The translations under genes and the position numbers were made by a program. Positions 30,246 to 39,088 of a stretch of DNA of 64,000 bases are shown here, one piece after another. Source of the stretch: Fibrobacter succinogenes (GTDB taxonomy: Bacteria; Fibrobacterota; Fibrobacteria; Fibrobacterales; Fibrobacteraceae). The notes beneath the pieces were generated by a model. The model was not told the origin of the DNA. It made no database searches and was given only the letters and a program-made list of their open reading frames with translations. Every line of letters begins with the position of its first letter. The stretch's first letter is position 1. The stretch covers positions 62,001 to 126,000 of the forward strand of contig NZ_CACZDK010000002.1 of NCBI RefSeq assembly GCF_902779965.1, read 5' to 3'.

Positions 30246-31094
30246 ATGAATACAAAAAAAATCATTCCGCTTTCGTTCGCGATCATGAGCGTGATGGGCG
30301 CCTTTACCGCTTGTTCCGATAATAAGGTGGTGGGGGCTGATGAACAGCCTAGTACCGTGGCGGTGTCGCTGCCGTTAGATGCGACTTCAGCAGAAAAGAG
30401 CGCTGCTCTTATGGCTAAGATGAACGAAGTGTCTAGGCCAAATAGGGCGACGGCTGTTTTCCTGACAAGCGCTATTGCTGGGGTTCAAGGGGGACAGTAT
30501 GTTTTGACTTATGACACGGTTAATGCTCGCCAGACTTATGAAGATGCGATGCAAACTCTGATCAATAATGATGTTATTGATACTTCATACCTAAATGGTA
30601 ATGGTTGGATATGCTCGAAGACTGAAGATGGAACTTGCGGTAGTTCTTATCGTAAGTTTGGTGACGTATATACAATGCAAGATGAAAATGGTGCCCTGTA
30701 TGGGGAAATCTTTGTGGATGAGGCTGCTTGGGGAAGCCGGTCTCAGCTGAAAACGATCTATTGTTTTAACGAAGTTCATTGGCTTACTGTAGAGAATGAA
30801 CTATTCCAATTCGATGAACATTTCCGAATTTCGATTGACAAGAAATATGTTGAGATGGAATTTGAAACACGGGATTCCTTGATTACGGAACAGTTTATTC
30901 AAGATTGTGCTGCTGAAAATGGACAAATTTCAAATATGGCAGGAGCTAGGATTACTATTAATGGTGTTACTCAAAAAGATCCTGTAGTGAAGTGTAGTAT
31001 TTCTAGGGAACAGTATAGATATTCCAATCCTTACCAAAATCCCTATTGGAAAAAATACGCCGCGTATGTTGTCAATAATTGTAAATCGAATTAG
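30246..31094 (+). CDS. hypothetical lipoprotein (family with the 31226 gene)
   Basis: The 282-residue protein has a lipoprotein signal (MNTKKIIPLSFAIMSVMGAFTAC; lipobox FTAC, Cys at residue 23) and no recognised domain. Five Cys occur in the mature part, and the end reads NPYQNPYWKKYAAYVVNNC, matching the end of the next gene (VYYDPYWKKWVSKIIDHC). It starts with AAGGAGG (30233-30239) 6 bp upstream and is separated from the TIGR02147 gene by only 12 bp. Codon use is more AT-rich in the second half. Surface location by lipidation is likely; function unknown. Confidence 0.8.
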   Translation: MNTKKIIPLSFAIMSVMGAFTACSDNKVVGADEQPSTVAVSLPLDATSAEKSAALMAKMNEVSRPNRATAVFLTSAIAGVQGGQYVLTYDTVNARQTYEDAMQTLINNDVIDTSYLNGNGWICSKTEDGTCGSSYRKFGDVYTMQDENGALYGEIFVDEAAWGSRSQLKTIYCFNEVHWLTVENELFQFDEHFRISIDKKYVEMEFETRDSLITEQFIQDCAAENGQISNMAGARITINGVTQKDPVVKCSISREQYRYSNPYQNPYWKKYAAYVVNNCKSN

Positions 31095-31126
31095 AACTAA
31101 TCCAAGAACTCCTTAAATAAAGCAGG

Positions 31127-31160
31127 CTCCCGCTCAGTTCAACACCGAGCGGGAGTTTTT
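31127..31160 (+). terminator. rho-independent terminator after the lipoprotein gene
   Basis: A perfect 9-bp stem CTCCCGCTC/GAGCGGGAG with an 11-nt loop followed by five T. Confidence 0.9.
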
Positions 31161-31225
31161 AACCCCTATCAACCGAACAAGAAGCCTGCTCCGATCGTTG
31201 TGGGCTTTCTTTGAATACAAATTTT

Positions 31226-31937
31226 ATGAATCAGTCCAAACGCATTCTTCTTTTGATTGTAGTGTTGAGTGTTGTTGCGGTATTCTGTGCTTGTTCCGAT
31301 CAGGGAAATACAGCTCCAGAAATGCTGAATGATATTTATAAAGCTCAATCTGGTAAAGCCTATACTCAGGGATGCATAGGCAGTCAGAAATTTATTGATT
31401 CTGCTAATGCTCAAGAATCCTATAATAGATTGATTCAGTCGTTTTTGGAAAATGGTTTTGTCGATTCTTGTATGTCTTGCGAACCGAGTCCGGTTGATAA
31501 CCCTGATTTTGATCCGCTGTATTACTTTTCTTTTGTCGCGATGAAGGAAGAATCTGGTGTTGTTCATTTGCCAGTGGAAATGACAAGTTTTGCATCATTA
31601 AAAGAATTTAGATGTAGTCTGAAATTTGAGCTTGAAAAAAAAACAGCCAAAATCGTATCGGCTTGGTACGATCGCTACAACGGATGGAGTCGTCTTTTAC
31701 AAGTCGTTGTATACTTACGATTTTGACGATGAAACGGAATTCAAGGCGGATTGTATTATCGAAAACGGCTCTTATTCAGAATCTACAGTAGGGCGGGTTG
31801 ATCTTGATGATGGAACCTTTAGAGCGAATGCTGTTTGCAAAGTTTTAGCGAAAACGAATGTCTATTATGACCCTTATTGGAAAAAATGGGTTTCAAAGAT
31901 TATTGATCATTGTAAAACCGAAGAGGAAACCCTCTAA
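31226..31937 (+). pseudogene. lipoprotein paralogue split by a frameshift near an A9 run
   Basis: The first frame (ATG 31226, stop 31726) encodes a lipoprotein signal (lipobox FCAC) and about 135 plausible residues, then a terminal part (RYNGWSRLLQVVVYLRF) unlike the paralogue. A second frame overlaps it and runs to 31937 with TYDFDDETEFKADC and VYYDPYWKKWVSKIIDHC, which matches the C-terminus of the 30246 gene. The two frames meet around 31636-31700, where GAAAAAAAAAC (nine A) is a typical slippage or sequencing-error site. One base change would rejoin them into a protein of about 235 residues. So it is either a recent pseudogene, a phase-variable or slippage-controlled gene, or a sequencing error. 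Confidence 0.72.
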
Positions 31938-31954
31938 GAATTCCTTGAAAACAA

Positions 31955-31983
31955 AGAAGCCCGCTCCGATTGGAGCGGGCTTT
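31955..31983. terminator. terminator hairpin between convergent genes
   Basis: A perfect 11-bp stem AAGCCCGCTCC/GGAGCGGGCTT with a 4-nt loop lies 17 bp after the lipoprotein frame and 24 bp after the convergent deacetylase stop; short T/A tracts on both sides make it potentially bidirectional. Confidence 0.8.
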
Positions 31984-32006
31984 CCCTAAACCACAATTTT
32001 TTTGAA

Positions 32007-33311
32007 TTACTTGATATTCAAGGTCCAAGCCTTGCTGCCGACTTTCACGACATACATGCCCTTGGCGCCAGAGAATACCTTCTGTTCGCAACCGATGCCC
32101 TTGGTGGAGCGGACAACGTTACCGAGGCTGTTGAACACGGTGATGTTCAAGCCCTGGGCGTTCTGAACGGTGATGTAGCCGCTTGCATCCACGTATGCTG
32201 AGGTATGGCGGTCGTCAAGTGCAACCGAGTGGATTGCGCTTGTGCCGCTGGAGCTCGATTCCTCAATGGCGCTAGAGCTGGAACTTTCCGGTTCTGCACT
32301 GGAGCTAGATTCCGGAGCCGGAGCGTCTGCGTTCTTCACGACAATCTTGCCTGCGTTCGGAACTGCATCGAAGTAGATGTAGCCACCATCAATCTTGGAT
32401 TCGAGGGCAGCACCGTCCTGCGTGACTTCGACCTTCTTCCAATCGCTCTTCACGCGGATAGAAAGCGGATAGTCGTACTTGGAAATGTTGTCTGCAATCG
32501 AGTGCTTGAGCTCAAACGTCATCGTTCCTTCTGCACCGCCGTCCACAGCTTCGATCTTGGAGGCCTTGCGTTCCTTGATGTACATGGTTGCGCTGCGGAA
32601 CGTGGTTACCCAGATATCCTTGTCGTTCTGGTTAGCCCATTTGAGTGCGCCCTTGATTGCATTGAGGTCCGTTGGAGAATAGTTGGCGTTGCCGTTGTTA
32701 CCTGCGTTTGAAAATCCATGCGTGAGGAACATGACCCAGCCGCCCTTCTGGATGGCTTGCTGCATGGCGCCGGTGAATGCGTTCGTGTTGTTGAAACTGC
32801 CGGTACTTCCGGTCATGTGAGCAGGCACTCTGAACCAGTCGCTCGGACCGTCCTTGCCCATGACTTCTTGACCATTTCCGCAAATACGGCCTGCGATGTA
32901 GTTTGCTTTCAAGGCGTCCATGCCAGGAACGTTGCAGTTCGGGTAGGCAACCGTGATGGTTCCGTATTTCTGCTTGATTTTGCCTTCGATGCTCTTCTTG
33001 GAAGAAGCTTCTTCGCCACTCATGTTCTGACCGTGGGTATTGCTGTGGCTTGCAATTTCATGGCCATTGTCGGCCATCTTCTGGAAACCGCTCCAGTCGG
33101 GGTTCCAGTTCACCACCAGGTTGAATGTTGCCTTGTAGCCGTATTCGTCAAAAGCCGGCGCGGCGTGAGTCACATGGTTCGGAGCGTTGTCATCGAACGT
33201 GAATGACGTGGCGGCCTTGCGGAAACCAGCCCATGTGCCAATTTCGGCGGTTTGGGCCCAACCCATTGTGCTGCCAAGTGCCAGCGCGAGTGAAATTTTT
33301 GTATAGTTCAT
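32007..33311 (-). CDS. secreted polysaccharide deacetylase (CE4) with Ser linker and C-terminal sorting-like domain
   Basis: The 434-residue protein has a signal peptide (ending MGWAQ, ~20 residues), a NodB/CE4 domain (25-230) with TFDD (motif 1, near 37) and HSNTH (motif 2, near 92) for metal binding, then a beta domain (~235-325), a linker with SSSSAEPESSSSSAIEESSSS (about 330-350, given in part), and a last ~75 residues (AYVDASGYITVQNAQ..LNITVFNSLGNVV.....GMYVVKVGSKAWTLNIK) resembling the T9SS type A C-terminal domain. CE4 enzymes remove acetyl groups from xylan, chitin or peptidoglycan; xylan is plausible in this organism. ATG 33311 is used, with AAGGTG upstream; a GTG two codons earlier is possible. 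Confidence 0.88.
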   Translation of the reverse strand: MNYTKISLALALGSTMGWAQTAEIGTWAGFRKAATSFTFDDNAPNHVTHAAPAFDEYGYKATFNLVVNWNPDWSGFQKMADNGHEIASHSNTHGQNMSGEEASSKKSIEGKIKQKYGTITVAYPNCNVPGMDALKANYIAGRICGNGQEVMGKDGPSDWFRVPAHMTGSTGSFNNTNAFTGAMQQAIQKGGWVMFLTHGFSNAGNNGNANYSPTDLNAIKGALKWANQNDKDIWVTTFRSATMYIKERKASKIEAVDGGAEGTMTFELKHSIADNISKYDYPLSIRVKSDWKKVEVTQDGAALESKIDGGYIYFDAVPNAGKIVVKNADAPAPESSSSAEPESSSSSAIEESSSSGTSAIHSVALDDRHTSAYVDASGYITVQNAQGLNITVFNSLGNVVRSTKGIGCEQKVFSGAKGMYVVKVGSKAWTLNIK

Positions 33312-33741
33312 ATCCACACCTTATTTAGATATATTATGTAACTCTAATCTACCATTATCCATTTATAATGGGCATTGTAAATTTTCTTTTTGTTGTATTC
33401 TGTTGTAACAGCGACTGCGTCATCCTCGCGAAGCCGAGACAACCATGCAAGGCGGGCGTTGCAGACCGTCATCCTCGCGAAGCGAGAATCCATGATTTCT
33501 TAAAAATAACGCAACTCTGCAACAGACCGTCATCCTCGCGAAGCGAGGATCCATACAATTCGTATAACAATGTTTTGTCGAGATATAACCGAGCTGCCTA
33601 GGTTGGGGCTTCGCTTGCGGTATTGTATGGAATTTCCTTCGGAGAATGACCGCCAGCTAACCTCAACTCACTCCGAAATATCTAGTAACTAGTGGCTATT
33701 AACTAGTAACTAAAAGTACCCAACTAACTATATTTAGCCTC
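33312..33741. repeat. intergenic: tandem hairpin repeats, composite repeat and heptad array
   Basis: No gene seen. Three hairpin-repeat copies of the CGTCATCCTCGCGAAG..CGAGGATCC type occur near 33419, 33468 and 33528, part of a composite repeat (AAGGCGGGCGTTGCAG near 33450; GATATAACCGAGCTGCCTAGGTTGGGGCTT near 33581), and a five-unit heptad array with core CTAGTAA at 33682-33716, 25 bp before the next gene. Confidence 0.7.
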
Positions 33742-35049
33742 ATGGATTTACAGTCGATTCTTTCTTCCGTTCTAGACGAAGTTTACGAAAAAAATGAGTA
33801 TCCGGCACTTGCCGCGCTCGAAAGCGAATGGGCGTACTCGCGACCGTTTGATGGCCTCCGTGTGCTTGTGGCGACTCCGATTTACCGCAATACGATGACG
33901 CAGTATCGTGCCCTTTTGGCGGGTGGTGCTTCAATTTTGGTCGGATTTTCGGGGATGAATGACCCTGAAGTTGTCGAATTTTTAAAAGATTGGGGCATTT
34001 CAGTCGTGACTCCGGCGGAAATGCTCGAAGCGGAGTCTCGTGGAGAATTTGTGGACTTGGTGCTCGACTGTGCGGGCCCTTTTGCTGAATTACACCCGAA
34101 AATTGGCTTTGTGGAACTCACGCGTTCGGGCGTTCAGTACTACAAAAACGCAAAAAAGCCGGTTTATGTCGCCGATAGCGGGATTGTGAAACGGATCGAA
34201 ACGTCCCTGGGCACGGGGGACGGCTATTTCAGGGCGCTCGAAAAGCTTGGCTTTGGTAAAAATGCGCCCGATGCAGGCGAAAATGCGTCCGGTGCCGGTT
34301 TCGAAGGCGAAATGTTGGTTGTTTTTGGTAGTGGCAAGGTTGGTTCAGGAATTGCGCTTCAGGGCGTGCGTCGCGGTTGTGCAGTTTCTGTTGTGACGGA
34401 CTTGAAACGTTTCGCGCAGTCTGAAAATGCGGCGGGCTCCGCGCTGTCTTCGGCTGGTTCTGCGGCTGGGGGCGAGTGTGCTGCAAATTCGATGCCAGCG
34501 GGTGATTTTTCGGCGGTTCTGGAGCAAAATGGTGTAAATGTTGTCGATTGCCATGACTATGCGGCCGTATCTGCCTTGATTGAAAACGCTGATTTTGTGG
34601 TGACCGCAACGGGTGTGAAAAATGCTTTGGCCGCTCCGGAATTGACGGCGGCGCTTCTCTCGACCAAGGCAATTCTTGCTAACATGGGCGTTGAAGATGA
34701 ATACGGAGAGGCTATCCCTGCCGAAAAAGTGCTCAATGCTAAGGGACCTTTGAATTTTATTCTCGAAGAGCCGACGCATCTCAAGTACATCGATACTTCG
34801 CTTGCGCTTCATGCCGCGCTTGCCGAACTCCTTGTGCAAGAAAAATCGTTGGCAGAGCGCGCGAATCTCAAAGGGCGTGCGACTCTTGACGATTGTGAAA
34901 ATGTCGAAGAGGCTGCGGCAACTTCGGTTGGCCTTCGTTTCCCGCCGCAAGAACTCGAACAGCGTTTGCTCTCCATCGCGATTCAAAATGGCGTTATCGG
35001 CCCAGAAATTTGCAGCATGCTCGGCGGCCTTCCCGCCGAAATGGACTAG
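33742..35049 (+). CDS. S-adenosylhomocysteine hydrolase-like NAD-binding protein
   Basis: The 435-residue protein resembles the SAH hydrolase superfamily in its Rossmann domain: LVVFGSGKVGSGIALQGVRRGCAV near residue 193 (NAD-binding), ADFVVTATGVKNAL near 285, AILANMGVEDEYGEAIP near 310, and THLKYIDTSLALHAALAEL near 352. The N-terminal domain (DGLRVLVATPIYRNTMTQYRALLAGGASILVG; LVLDCAGPFAEL) also fits loosely. Key residues of true SahH are not all present, so another adenosyl-type or dehydrogenase-like activity is possible. Ala/Gly/Ser-rich low-complexity stretches interrupt the domain near residues 175-185 and 235-255. The NAT-like gene begins 8 bp after the stop, suggesting joint function. 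Confidence 0.55.
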   Translation: MDLQSILSSVLDEVYEKNEYPALAALESEWAYSRPFDGLRVLVATPIYRNTMTQYRALLAGGASILVGFSGMNDPEVVEFLKDWGISVVTPAEMLEAESRGEFVDLVLDCAGPFAELHPKIGFVELTRSGVQYYKNAKKPVYVADSGIVKRIETSLGTGDGYFRALEKLGFGKNAPDAGENASGAGFEGEMLVVFGSGKVGSGIALQGVRRGCAVSVVTDLKRFAQSENAAGSALSSAGSAAGGECAANSMPAGDFSAVLEQNGVNVVDCHDYAAVSALIENADFVVTATGVKNALAAPELTAALLSTKAILANMGVEDEYGEAIPAEKVLNAKGPLNFILEEPTHLKYIDTSLALHAALAELLVQEKSLAERANLKGRATLDDCENVEEAAATSVGLRFPPQELEQRLLSIAIQNGVIGPEICSMLGGLPAEMD

Positions 35050-35057
35050 GTGCGCCG

Positions 35058-35873
35058 ATGACTCCCGAAAACATGAAAAAGGTCGTAGACCTCTGCAATC
35101 AAATCTCGAATATCACCTACGAGAATTTGACGAAAATCATCCGTCTGGAACAGACGGGGAGTGCGACCGGCGCCCGCAAACTCGACGACAGCGACCAGAA
35201 CGATATCGATTCTTGGATGGGCGGGGGCACCTGCTTTAGCATGACGTGGCACCTCTATCAGACGCTCACCGACATGGGCTTTAAACCGCGGCTGGTCATG
35301 GGCCACAAGCGCAAAGAAAGGAACATCCACTGCGCGCTCATCTTGCCCGATTCCGATGCAGAAAACAATGTCACTCCTCTTTCGTCTTTCGTCTCTCGTC
35401 TTTCGTCTAATGAGTACCTCCTAGATCCCGGTTACCTGATTTTCGACCCGCTCCCGATGCCGCTTCCGCAGCCATTTGGCACTGGCGAAGCCTTTTTCCC
35501 GCTTTCCCCGAATTGTGTTCGGCTCGTGCGTCCGACCATGGAATCCATGGAACTCTGGACGGGTGGCGCAGGCGCGCCCATGAAGCTTCGCTTCGAATAT
35601 CCCGTCGAAGGCGTTTCCGTCGAAGAATTCAAACACCACTGGAACGAAAGTTTCTACCGCGAAATGATGACTTACCCGGTATTGAATCGCCTCGACCGCG
35701 AAAAGGGCGTTCAGTATTATTATCAGAAGGGCAACCTCGTCGTCCGTAACGCAACAGGCTCGAAAATGACTAAAATCGAGCCGGCCGACCGCGTTCAAAC
35801 CCTCAGCGATATCTTCAAACTGTCGCCAGATATCATTGAACGTGCGCTGAATATCTTGGAAAAACGAAAATAA
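35058..35873 (+). CDS. arylamine N-acetyltransferase/transglutaminase-like protein
   Basis: The 271-residue protein shows the Cys-His-Asp layout of arylamine N-acetyltransferases: GGGTCFSMTWHLYQTL with the nucleophile Cys near residue 58, NIHCALIL with His near 92, and YLLDPGYL with Asp near 120. Between His and Asp lies an extra stretch NNVTPLSSFVSRLSS written by a four-unit heptad array (35379-35406), which lengthens the loop before the Asp strand. The sequence is otherwise distant from classical NATs, so acyl donor and acceptor are unknown. It follows the SAH-hydrolase-like gene by 8 bp. ATG 35058 is used as the earlier part of the frame overlaps that gene. Confidence 0.65.
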   Translation: MTPENMKKVVDLCNQISNITYENLTKIIRLEQTGSATGARKLDDSDQNDIDSWMGGGTCFSMTWHLYQTLTDMGFKPRLVMGHKRKERNIHCALILPDSDAENNVTPLSSFVSRLSSNEYLLDPGYLIFDPLPMPLPQPFGTGEAFFPLSPNCVRLVRPTMESMELWTGGAGAPMKLRFEYPVEGVSVEEFKHHWNESFYREMMTYPVLNRLDREKGVQYYYQKGNLVVRNATGSKMTKIEPADRVQTLSDIFKLSPDIIERALNILEKRK

Positions 35874-35933
35874 ACAAAATTTAATTTGTTTGCACTGTTC
35901 TAAAAAGTCCTGATTTTCAAAAAATGACGAATT

Positions 35934-36170
35934 TTACGTAAAAATCAAAAAATAGCGGCTGTTTTTACGTAAAATTTTAATGTTGTCTGTAAAAAGTTCT
36001 GAAAAATGCAAGTTTTGATGGCGGTGGCGTTCGTTTTTTCCCGGATAATCCGCTTTTGGTCTGGAAAACGTCCAAAAACCAGATGGGAAAACTTGATTTT
36101 TTAGAAAATTTGGTTAGTTTATATGAAAATTTACGTAAGAAAACGAATTTTTCCTCAATTTCTTACGTAA
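35934..36170. repeat. TTACGTAA four-box element, copy B
   Basis: TTACGTAA palindromes start at 35934, 35965, 36131 and 36163 (spacing 31, 166 and 32), almost the same as copy A (32, 167, 32). Flanking identity is high next to the second box (AATTTTAAYGTTGTCTGTA) and around the right pair (TACGTAAG; TTTCTTACGTAAAAA..GAGCAAAAA), but the middle differs. This copy lies between the 3' ends of two convergent genes, so it is not their promoter. A frame from ATG 36083 reads LYENLRK and SYVKIEQK, as in copy A. Confidence 0.6.
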
Positions 36171-36229
36171 AAATCGAGCAAAAACTCGCAACAACTCATA
36201 AAATCGAGCAAAACCGCTCAAAAGCCGAG

Positions 36230-36287
36230 CGACAATTCGCGCAACCGCACGAAAACTTGCTGCAATTCGCGCAACCGCGCGAAAACA
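36230..36287. repeat. short tandem repeat beside the MATE gene 3' end
   Basis: CAATTCGCGCAACCGCACGAAAACTTG is followed by CAATTCGCGCAACCGCGCGAAAAC, two units of about 27 bp, ending at the stop region of the convergent MATE gene. Confidence 0.7.
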
Positions 36288-36289
36288 GT

Positions 36290-37675
36290 TTATTTCAGCT
36301 TCTTGAGTTCGTGCATCATCATCGCCATACCAATGACGGCGGCGCCTGTATCGGCAATGGGCTGTGCCAAGAACACGCCTTTCAGTTCAAAGTAGTGCGG
36401 CAAAACGAGCAGGAACGGAATCAACAGGATCACTTGACGGCACGCGTTCAAGAACATGGCTCTGAGCGCCTTTCCTGTTCCCTGGAAAAAGTTTCCCGAC
36501 ACCATGCCGAAGGGGATCATGAAAAATGCGGCGGTAAAGATTCGCATGGCCCAAGCGGAGACCTGTTGCAATTCGAGATCGTTCGGGGCGAACGGGGCCA
36601 CAAACGCTTCAGCCTTCCACATCACGGCAGCCCAGCAAATGAACATGAACGCGCCCGCATAAATGAACGAGAACTTGAGCGTTTCCTTGACGCGACCGTT
36701 GAGCCTTGCGCCGTAATTGTAGCCGATAATCGGTTGCGTTCCGTGGACAAAACCCAAAAGCGGAAGCACGATAATCGAAACCACGCTGTTGATAATGCCG
36801 AATGCCGAAATCGCCAAATCGCCACCCGAAAGAACCCCGCTTGGCTTGATGCTGATGTTGCCGTAAGTCGTGAGGCTCCAGGCTAAAATCGCGTTCATAA
36901 GGCTGTTGCAAATCTGCATCACCGAAGGCGGCAATCCCAAAATGTAAATCTTGCGCACATAAGCGGCATGCAATTTCATGTGACGCCAGCGGATCTTGAT
37001 CGGCGAAGACTTTTTCACGAAGAATTGCGTAATCAAGCTGCTGGCGACCAACTGCGAACAAATGGTAGCCCAAGCGGCGCCTTCGATTCCCCAATGGAAC
37101 TTCATAATGAACAGCCAGTCCAAAATAATGTTGGTCACGGCGCCTGCGATTTCGCGGAACATGGCCGTTTTGGGGTGGCCCATCGAGCGGATAAAGTGGT
37201 TCATGCCGGGCGCAATCGTCTGGAATACGGCGCCGCACAGCAAAATGCGCATGTAGCTTTCGGCAACGGGGAGCGTCTGCTCACTCGCTCCGAACAACTT
37301 CAGGAGCGGTGTCATGAAAACCTCGCCAAAAGTAAAAGCGAGAATCGCCATGATAATCAAAAGCGAAAACGAGTTGTTTAAAATGATGCTCGCTTGGATG
37401 TACTTCTTTTGCCCAAGGCGAATGGCAAAGAGCGTGTTGCCGCCCACGCCGACCATCATCGATAATGCCATGATGAAAAGGCAAATCGGGAAGCAGAGCG
37501 TAATGCCTGCAATACCCAAGCTTCCGACGCCCTGCCCCACAAAAAAACGGTCTACAATATTGTAGAGGGCATTCACGCACATGCTGATGATGGCGGGAAC
37601 TGAAAACTGCAAGACAAGCTTCGGGATGCTTGCCGTGCCAAAGGAATTCAGGCGTTCGGAGTAAAATTCACTCAT
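36290..37675 (-). CDS. MATE family efflux transporter
   Basis: The 461-residue inner-membrane protein has twelve predicted helices in two similar halves, as in MATE multidrug/Na+ or H+ antiporters. Family segments include IPKLVLQFSVPAIISMCVNALYNIVDRFFVGQGVG (helix 1 region), MGHPKTAMFREIAGAVTNIILDWLFI, and LPLLGFVHGTQPIIGYNYGA (about residue 285). It is closest in style to the DinF/NorM-like bacterial groups with a YNIVDR motif; substrate unknown. ATG 37675 is used, six codons inside the longest frame. The upstream 60 bp hold a composite repeat (GGCGAGTGTAGCGCCAATACTTGTATTGGC..ACCGAGCC). Confidence 0.92.
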   Translation of the reverse strand: MSEFYSERLNSFGTASIPKLVLQFSVPAIISMCVNALYNIVDRFFVGQGVGSLGIAGITLCFPICLFIMALSMMVGVGGNTLFAIRLGQKKYIQASIILNNSFSLLIIMAILAFTFGEVFMTPLLKLFGASEQTLPVAESYMRILLCGAVFQTIAPGMNHFIRSMGHPKTAMFREIAGAVTNIILDWLFIMKFHWGIEGAAWATICSQLVASSLITQFFVKKSSPIKIRWRHMKLHAAYVRKIYILGLPPSVMQICNSLMNAILAWSLTTYGNISIKPSGVLSGGDLAISAFGIINSVVSIIVLPLLGFVHGTQPIIGYNYGARLNGRVKETLKFSFIYAGAFMFICWAAVMWKAEAFVAPFAPNDLELQQVSAWAMRIFTAAFFMIPFGMVSGNFFQGTGKALRAMFLNACRQVILLIPFLLVLPHYFELKGVFLAQPIADTGAAVIGMAMMMHELKKLK

Positions 37676-37689
37676 TGCGCCCAAATATA

Positions 37690-37770
37690 GCAAAAGGCGA
37701 GTGTAGCGCCAATACTTGTATTGGCATTACCGAGCCGAGCTATATGCGTTCCGAAGGAACGCTCAATTAG
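37690..37770. repeat. composite repeat upstream of the MATE gene
   Basis: AAGGCGAGTGTAGCGCCAATACTTGTATTGGCATTACCGAGCC shares the frame of the repeats at 16342 and 62572 (GGCGAGYGTNGC..ACTTGTAT..ACCGAGCC), but with a different stem sequence (GCCAAT/ATTGGC); GCGTTCCGAAGGAACGC is a second hairpin. Confidence 0.65.
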
Positions 37771-37853
37771 TAATTTTTTACCATTTTCGGTAGAGCGGAT
37801 TATGCGTCCGCCGTGACTCCTGTCACCCTTACATTGTCAGGTTTTGCCAGCTT

Positions 37854-38732
37854 TTAGTCTGTTGCTACTTGATTCTTGCCGCAGTTCTTGGCCACATACA
37901 GCAAACGGTCGCTTTCGGCAATAAGCTCGTTTATTTGCGTCACGTTGCTACCTTCTTGCGATACAAGCCCAAGGGAAATCGTCACCGGGATAATCGTATC
38001 CATCCACGAGAAAATGTGGCGTTCAATCGTCGAACGCAATTTTTCGGCGCGTTTCTTTGCGTCTTCGGGCGAGATTCCACTCATGAGCAGCAGAAATTCT
38101 TCGCCGCCGTAGCGGCAAAGCAAGTCGGAATCGCGCTTTTCATCGTTCAACTGTCGGGCGACTTCTTTTAGAATAAGATCACCGCATTGGTGCCCCCAAG
38201 AGTCATTGACTCGCTTAAAGTCATCGACGTCGATCATTATGATGTGGATAAAAGAATTGTTGCGGCGCGCGAATACAAGTTCGCCAGCGGAGCGGTCCAT
38301 GAACGCCTTGCGGTTTAAAATGCCTGTCAGCGAGTCCATCGTGGCAGCCTCGTAAAGCTCGCGGCTAAACGCCTCTTCGCTCGGGTCCTTGTAGGCGACC
38401 TTTAGCACCATCTTGCCGATTTGGAGCCTGTTGTCGGAATCAAGAATTTGTTTGTGAACAAAATTCCCGTCGACGAAGGTGCCGTTTGTACTGCCGAGGT
38501 CTTCTACGGTAACGTTCTGGCCGTCAAAAGAAAGGGCGCAATGCCTGCGGCTCACCAGCTCGTCATCGAAACGGATGTCGGCTCCTTGGCCACGTCCGAG
38601 AATTATGGTTCCTTTTTCGAGCGGAATCTGCGTGAACTCGCTTTGTGGGTACAGGACTATCAAGTACGGATGAATGACCATTTGGTTGAACCTGATGACG
38701 TTGTCGTTGTTGATGATGGTTTCATCTTCCAT
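37854..38732 (-). CDS. FHA-domain diguanylate cyclase
   Basis: The 292-residue cytosolic protein joins an N-terminal FHA domain (residues ~25-105; IILGRGQGADIRFDD, SRRHC, DLGSTNGTF) to a C-terminal GGDEF domain (~130-290). The active site reads RYGGEEF near 210 with the expected spacing, and an RxxD inhibitory site (RDSD) lies five residues before it, so it should make cyclic di-GMP and be product-inhibited. FHA domains bind phosphothreonine peptides, so a Ser/Thr kinase probably controls it. It stands alone between repeats and is divergent from the fibro-slime gene across 356 bp. Confidence 0.93.
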   Translation of the reverse strand: MEDETIINNDNVIRFNQMVIHPYLIVLYPQSEFTQIPLEKGTIILGRGQGADIRFDDELVSRRHCALSFDGQNVTVEDLGSTNGTFVDGNFVHKQILDSDNRLQIGKMVLKVAYKDPSEEAFSRELYEAATMDSLTGILNRKAFMDRSAGELVFARRNNSFIHIIMIDVDDFKRVNDSWGHQCGDLILKEVARQLNDEKRDSDLLCRYGGEEFLLLMSGISPEDAKKRAEKLRSTIERHIFSWMDTIIPVTISLGLVSQEGSNVTQINELIAESDRLLYVAKNCGKNQVATD

Positions 38733-39088
38733 AATAATCCCTCGCGTTAACGCTTACCCAACACCAAATATAGGATAGTTTCTGGTTTGACGTTCCTGTA
38801 ACCATTAAGTTCAGTCAACGAAGCTCTGCCAATTAAAACCTATATAATACAATTATGATACACCTTGTCTGTAAGTAAAAATTTACACTGCGCGGGCTGA
38901 ATTTTAAAACGTAAATTATTTGTTGAAATAATGTGAATAAATACGTTGATTTACAAACATAAATTTTTTTTCACATTTCTTTAATAGAAAAAATTTCCTT
39001 TTTTCAATTAAAAAAGTAGATTTCATGCGGTGTAGTATATCGAGGAGGATTGTCTTCTTGATGTTCTGCGTGGTCAGAGAGAACCAAA
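38733..39088. promoter_or_regulatory. AT-rich divergent promoter region (FHA-GGDEF / fibro-slime gene)
   Basis: The gap separates two divergent genes and has no repeats of the families seen elsewhere. It is very AT-rich from 38930 to 39030. A ribosome-binding sequence AGGAGG (39043-39048) precedes a possible 11-codon leader frame (ATG 39061 to TAG 39096) that overlaps the start of the large gene at 39089 by 8 bases, a pattern compatible with translational coupling. Confidence 0.4.

Noticed and set aside
36056-36886. 276-residue plus-strand frame from the TTACGTAA element into the MATE gene
   Set aside because: Beyond the element it is antisense to the MATE transporter. Only the short part in the element is considered as a possible peptide.
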